Below, in pieces: positions 39,965 to 43,240 of a stretch of DNA of 43,240 nt. The DNA comes from Ilumatobacteraceae bacterium (GTDB taxonomy: Bacteria; Actinomycetota; Acidimicrobiia; Acidimicrobiales; Ilumatobacteraceae). The stretch is from positions 1 through 43,240 of the forward strand of contig JAHEKY010000016.1 in the NCBI GenBank assembly GCA_024644465.1, written 5' to 3'. The notes beneath the pieces were generated by a model. The model saw only the letters and a list, made by a program, of their open reading frames with translations. It did not search any database and was not told the DNA's origin. The translations under genes and the position numbers were made by a program. Each line of letters opens with the position of its first letter. The stretch's first letter is position 1.

Positions 39965-41170
39965 ATGACGCGCACCAGCTTCTACGAACAGGTCGATGCG
40001 TCGCTCGCCGCCATCCGCGACGACGGGTTGTGGAAGGCCGAGCGGGCGATCACGTCACCGCAGGGCGGCACGATCACCGTGGCCGACGGCGGCGAGGTGC
40101 TCAACTTCTGCGCGAACAACTACCTCGGGCTCGCCGACGACGCGTCGCTCGTCGCGGCTGCCAACGAGGCGATGAAGACGTACGGGTACGGCATGGCGTC
40201 GGTCCGTTTCATCTGCGGCACGCTCGACCTGCACCGGACGCTCGAGCGCGAGATCGCGGCGTTCCTCGGGACCGACGACGCGATCACGTTCGCCGCCTGC
40301 TTCGACGCCAACGGCGGCGTGTTCGAGCCGTTGCTCGGTGCCGAGGACGCGATCATCTCGGACTCGCTGAACCACGCGTCGATCATCGACGGGGTGCGGC
40401 TGTGCAAGGCGAAGCGATATCGCTACGCGACGCGCGACCTCGACGACCTCGCGGCGCAACTCGCACAGGCGCAGGCCGACGACGCCCGCCACATCCTGAT
40501 CGTCACCGACGGTGTCTTCTCGATGGACGGATACGTCGCCGATCTCGCCGGCATCTGCGAGCTCGCCGACCGCCACGAGGCCCTCGTGATGGTCGACGAC
40601 TGTCATGCCACCGGGTTCATCGGCCCGAACGGCAGGGGGACGCCCGCGCTGCACGGTGTCGCCGACCGCGTCGACATCGTGACGAGCACGCTCGGCAAGG
40701 CCGTCGGCGGTGGCATGGGCGGCTTCGTCGCCGCCCGGCAGAACATCGTCGACCTGCTGCGCCAGCGGGCCCGTCCGTACCTGTTCTCCAATGCGCTCGC
40801 CCCGGCGTTGCTCGGCGGCGCGCGACAGGCGTTGCGGCTCGTCGCCGACGGCGACGTGCTGCGCGCCCGACTCGTCGACAACGCGGCGCGCTTCCGGGCG
40901 GCGATGACCGCAGCCGGGTTCACCCTGTCGGGCGAAGGGCACCCGATCATCCCGGTGATGATCGGCGACGCGACGCTCGCCGGTGACATGGCGGCGCGGC
41001 TGCTCGAGCGGGGGATCTACGTCACCGCATTCTCGTACCCGGTCGTGCCGCACGGCACCGCGCGGATCCGCACGCAGATGAATGCCGCGCACTCGTCGGC
41101 GGACGTCGATCGTGCGGTCGACGCGTTCACCGCCGTCGGCACCGAACTCGGTGTCATCGGAGCCGCCTGA
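39965..41170 (+). CDS. kbl: Glycine C-acetyltransferase (2-amino-3-ketobutyrate CoA ligase)
   Basis: A 401-residue PLP-dependent alpha-oxoamine synthase. Key features are [28 protein letters not shown] and the PLP lysine 245 in [10 protein letters not shown] (E. coli Kbl uses the equivalent Lys244). It converts 2-amino-3-ketobutyrate and CoA into glycine and acetyl-CoA. The last base of its TGA is the first base of the tdh ATG. Together they form the classical two-step threonine-to-glycine pathway. A leaderless promoter and an upstream nested palindrome are the visible control elements. Confidence 0.94.
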   Translation: MTRTSFYEQVDASLAAIRDDGLWKAERAITSPQGGTITVADGGEVLNFCANNYLGLADDASLVAAANEAMKTYGYGMASVRFICGTLDLHRTLEREIAAFLGTDDAITFAACFDANGGVFEPLLGAEDAIISDSLNHASIIDGVRLCKAKRYRYATRDLDDLAAQLAQAQADDARHILIVTDGVFSMDGYVADLAGICELADRHEALVMVDDCHATGFIGPNGRGTPALHGVADRVDIVTSTLGKAVGGGMGGFVAARQNIVDLLRQRARPYLFSNALAPALLGGARQALRLVADGDVLRARLVDNAARFRAAMTAAGFTLSGEGHPIIPVMIGDATLAGDMAARLLERGIYVTAFSYPVVPHGTARIRTQMNAAHSSADVDRAVDAFTAVGTELGVIGAA

Positions 41171-42195
41171 TGAAGGCACTCGTCAAGGCGCGCCCCGAAC
41201 CGGGCCTCGTGCTCGACGACGTTCCGCGGCCGCAGCCGGGCCCCGCCGACGTGCTGATCAAGGTGACGCACGCGGCGATCTGCGGGACCGACCTGCACAT
41301 CTACAACTGGGACGATTGGGCCCGGGAGAACATGAACCCGCCGGTCGTCGTCGGCCACGAGTTCGTCGGCGTCGTCGAGGAGATCGGCGCGCAGGTCGAC
41401 GACATCGAGCCGGGCACCCGCGTCGCCGGGGAAGGCCACATCGTGTGCGGCCACTGTCGCAACTGCAGGGCCGGCGACGGCCACCTCTGCAGGTCGACGA
41501 TCGGCGTCGGCATCCAGCGCGACGGAGGCTTCGCGGAGTACGTCGTGATCCCGGCCCGCAACGCGTACCCGATCCCCGACTCGGTACCCGACCGGATCGC
41601 GGCGATCCTCGATCCGCTCGGCAACGCCGTCCACACCGCCCTGTCGTTCGACCTGGTCGGCGAGGACGTCTTGATCACCGGTGCAGGCCCGATCGGCCAG
41701 ATGGCGTGTGCGGTGTGCCGGCACGCGGGGGCGCGGCACATCGTCATCACCGACGTCGAGGAGGGCCGCCTGGCGACCGCCCGCGAGATGGGTGCCACTC
41801 GTGCGGTCGTCGCCGGATCGGCGTCGGTGCGGGCCGCGATGGACGACCTCGGGATGACCGAGGGGTTCGACATCGCGCTGGAGATGTCGGGCAGCCCGCA
41901 CGCAGTGTCCGACATCCTGCGCCACGCCAACCACGGCGCGAAGGTGGCATTGCTCGGCCTGTTCGCACACCCGGCGGAGATCGACCTCAACCAGGCGATC
42001 CTCAAGGGGTTGACGATCAAGGGCATCTACGGCCGCGAGATGTTCGACACCTGGTACAAGGCCGTCGCGATGCTCAACTCCGGGTTGAACATCGACCCGA
42101 TCATCAGCCACCACTTCGCGCTCGACGATTTCGAGGAGGCGTTCGAGACCCTGCTCGCCGGAGACGCGAGCAAGGTGATCCTCGACATCGCCTGA
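41170..42195 (+). CDS. tdh: L-threonine 3-dehydrogenase
   Basis: A 341-residue zinc-dependent medium-chain dehydrogenase. Catalytic zinc ligands include Cys38 (CGTD) and His63 (GHE). Structural zinc cysteines are Cys93, Cys96, Cys99 and Cys107 (CGHCRNC, HLC). The NAD-binding GAGPIGQMA motif follows. It oxidises threonine to 2-amino-3-ketobutyrate, the substrate of Kbl encoded just upstream with a one-base overlap. Length and motifs match E. coli Tdh closely. Confidence 0.94.
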   Translation: MKALVKARPEPGLVLDDVPRPQPGPADVLIKVTHAAICGTDLHIYNWDDWARENMNPPVVVGHEFVGVVEEIGAQVDDIEPGTRVAGEGHIVCGHCRNCRAGDGHLCRSTIGVGIQRDGGFAEYVVIPARNAYPIPDSVPDRIAAILDPLGNAVHTALSFDLVGEDVLITGAGPIGQMACAVCRHAGARHIVITDVEEGRLATAREMGATRAVVAGSASVRAAMDDLGMTEGFDIALEMSGSPHAVSDILRHANHGAKVALLGLFAHPAEIDLNQAILKGLTIKGIYGREMFDTWYKAVAMLNSGLNIDPIISHHFALDDFEEAFETLLAGDASKVILDIA

Positions 42196-42211
42196 TCCGC
42201 TCGTCGGGATC

Positions 42212-42217
42212 TACGCT
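42212..42217 (+). promoter_or_regulatory. -10 box candidate (TACGCT) for the DUF1801 gene
   Basis: TACGCT lies about 38 nt before the ATG at 42256, leaving a short leader that contains a GGGAGAG Shine-Dalgarno at 42244-42250. Confidence 0.35.
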
Positions 42218-42255
42218 GCCGCGCAGGCAATCGGGACCGACGAGGGAGAGTCGAG

Positions 42256-42702
42256 ATGGTGCAGAGCGCGACGACGAACGTCGAGGGCTACCTCGCCGAG
42301 CTGCCCGCGGAACGCGCCGAGGTCGTCGAACGCGTCCGCGAGCTCGTGCTCGCCAACCTCCCGGACGGCATCGAGGAGGTGGTCAACTTCGGGATGATCG
42401 CCTACGAGATCCCGCTGGAGCGATATCCCGAGACGTACAACGGACAGCCGCTGATGTACGCCGCGCTCGCGGCGCAGAAGCACCACTACGCGCTGTATCT
42501 CCACGGCGCGTACGCGTCCGATCAGGCACGTGACGCCTTGCGCGAGGCGTACGCCGAGGCGGGCAAGAAGTTCGACATGGGCAAGAGCTGCCTGCGGTTC
42601 AAGCGCTACGAGGACATGCACGAGGAGGCGGTCGCCGAAGCGCTGCGGTCGATCACCGTCGACGACTACATCGAGTTCTACGAGGCGAGCCGGCGCCGCT
42701 GA
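42256..42702 (+). CDS. DUF1801 domain protein
   Basis: A 148-residue protein of the DUF1801 (YdhG/YjbR-like) group: LPAERAEVVERVRELV, EEVVNFGMIAYEIP, AAQKHHYALYL and MGKSCLRFKRYEDM. The family has a small alpha/beta fold and no agreed function. GGGAGAG at 42244-42250 precedes the ATG. It ends 6 bp from the convergent VOC gene and so has no room for a separate terminator. Confidence 0.83.
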   Translation: MVQSATTNVEGYLAELPAERAEVVERVRELVLANLPDGIEEVVNFGMIAYEIPLERYPETYNGQPLMYAALAAQKHHYALYLHGAYASDQARDALREAYAEAGKKFDMGKSCLRFKRYEDMHEEAVAEALRSITVDDYIEFYEASRRR

Positions 42703-42708
42703 ACACCG

Positions 42709-43218
42709 TCAGGCGGGCGAGGAGATGCCGACGCCGCTGCGCTCGTCGCGCCCGAACCGTTCGATCTCGGCGGCGATGTCGAGCGGATGGACGCCGGCCC
42801 GGGCGCCGCGGTCCTCGTCGGTCAGCAGGTGGGCCGGGATGATCCAGGCGATCTCGAACTCGAGGCCGTCGGGGTCCTTCGCGTAGAGGCTCTTGGTCGT
42901 GCCGTGGCTGCTCGACCCGACGAGGTGACCGCCGCGGGCGAGGACGCCGGCGAGCCGCTCGAACTCGCCGAGCGTGTCGACCTCCCAGGCGAGGTGGTAC
43001 AGGCCGACGGTGCGCCGGCCGGCGTCGCTGGCGTCGGCGTTCGCGCCGATCGCGAACAGGCCGAGGTCATGGTCGTTCGTCGAGCCGTCCGCCTGGAGGA
43101 ACGCCGCACCCGGGAACTCGCTGACGACCCGGAAGCCCAGCACGTCGGCGTAGAACTGCGTCGATCGCTCGACGTCGCGCACGTAGAGCACCGCATGGTT
43201 GAGCCGCTGAATCGCCAT
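42709..43218 (-). CDS. VOC-family extradiol-dioxygenase-like protein
   Basis: A 169-residue VOC protein. It starts MAIQRLNHAVLYVRDVERS, with His8 as a likely first metal ligand. YHLAWEVDTLGEFER provides a second His, and DPDGLEFEIAW a Glu, the usual 2-His-1-Glu set of glyoxalases and extradiol dioxygenases. A substrate cannot be named. Residues 130-169 form an extra C-terminal tail. The gene is complete and close to the right edge. Confidence 0.82.
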   Translation of the reverse strand: MAIQRLNHAVLYVRDVERSTQFYADVLGFRVVSEFPGAAFLQADGSTNDHDLGLFAIGANADASDAGRRTVGLYHLAWEVDTLGEFERLAGVLARGGHLVGSSSHGTTKSLYAKDPDGLEFEIAWIIPAHLLTDEDRGARAGVHPLDIAAEIERFGRDERSGVGISSPA

Positions 43219-43240
43219 GATCCGTACAACGCCGGCCCGA

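Overview
The window is high-GC DNA with very dense coding, frequent GTG starts and many four-base start/stop overlaps (ATGA, GTGA). The gene content points to an actinomycete: a class III cyclase-ATPase-TPR regulator, RsbQ/RsbP-type stress signalling, Rieske oxygenase and acyl-CoA catabolism, and a secreted protein of a type common in Acidimicrobiia. Acidimicrobiia (Ilumatobacter-like) is my best guess, by inference only. I saw no rRNA, tRNA, CRISPR array, phage gene or intact transposase. I count 41 protein genes, one of them cut by the left edge.

Layout. 1-3244 (minus): PhoD-like phosphatase, PAP2 phosphatase and a diacylglycerol-kinase-type lipid kinase. 3328-5749 (plus): a membrane operon of DUF1206 protein, second PAP2 phosphatase and a four-helix membrane protein. 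5713-12833 (minus): diguanylate cyclase, ornithine-cyclodeaminase-like reductase, a papain-like protease fused to a degenerate alpha/beta-hydrolase, and a 954-residue cyclase/ATPase/TPR regulator. 12999-14896: a protein with ten perfect SHAGGPG repeats, an M23 lipoprotein and a MaoC-like dehydratase. 14984-17714: DUF2254 protein, an unknown gene and an MscS channel. 17830-20527 (plus): a three-gene operon of RimB-like retropepsin, aspartoacylase-like deacylase and RimK ligase fused to a TrkA-C domain. 20542-22475: blue-copper lipoprotein divergent from a duplicated His-containing helical lipoprotein. 22575-25728: a phosphodiesterase, then an ECF sigma/anti-sigma/lipoprotein operon on the minus strand. 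25791-30579 (plus): VOC protein, Rieske oxygenase, amidohydrolase and beta-propeller lipoprotein. 30709-34587 (plus): SDR, RsbQ hydrolase and RsbP-like phosphatase. 34740-38238: PepSY-like protein, acyl-CoA dehydrogenase divergent from a MarR regulator, then thiolase. 38239-38629 has no gene but carries a 96-bp tandem repeat. 38630-43218: secreted protein, the kbl-tdh threonine-degradation pair, DUF1801 and VOC proteins.

The strongest candidate for an under-described system is the RimB/aspartoacylase/RimK-TrkA_C operon, divergent from an MscS channel. It combines a peptide ligase, a peptidase and a deacylase with a nucleotide-sensing-type domain. Other points of interest are the SHAGGPG protein, the protease/pseudo-hydrolase fusion, the RsbQP module, a recurrent leaderless-promoter signature (TA-rich -10 box exactly 6 nt before an ATG/GTG), REP-like palindromes, and the 96-bp repeat array.
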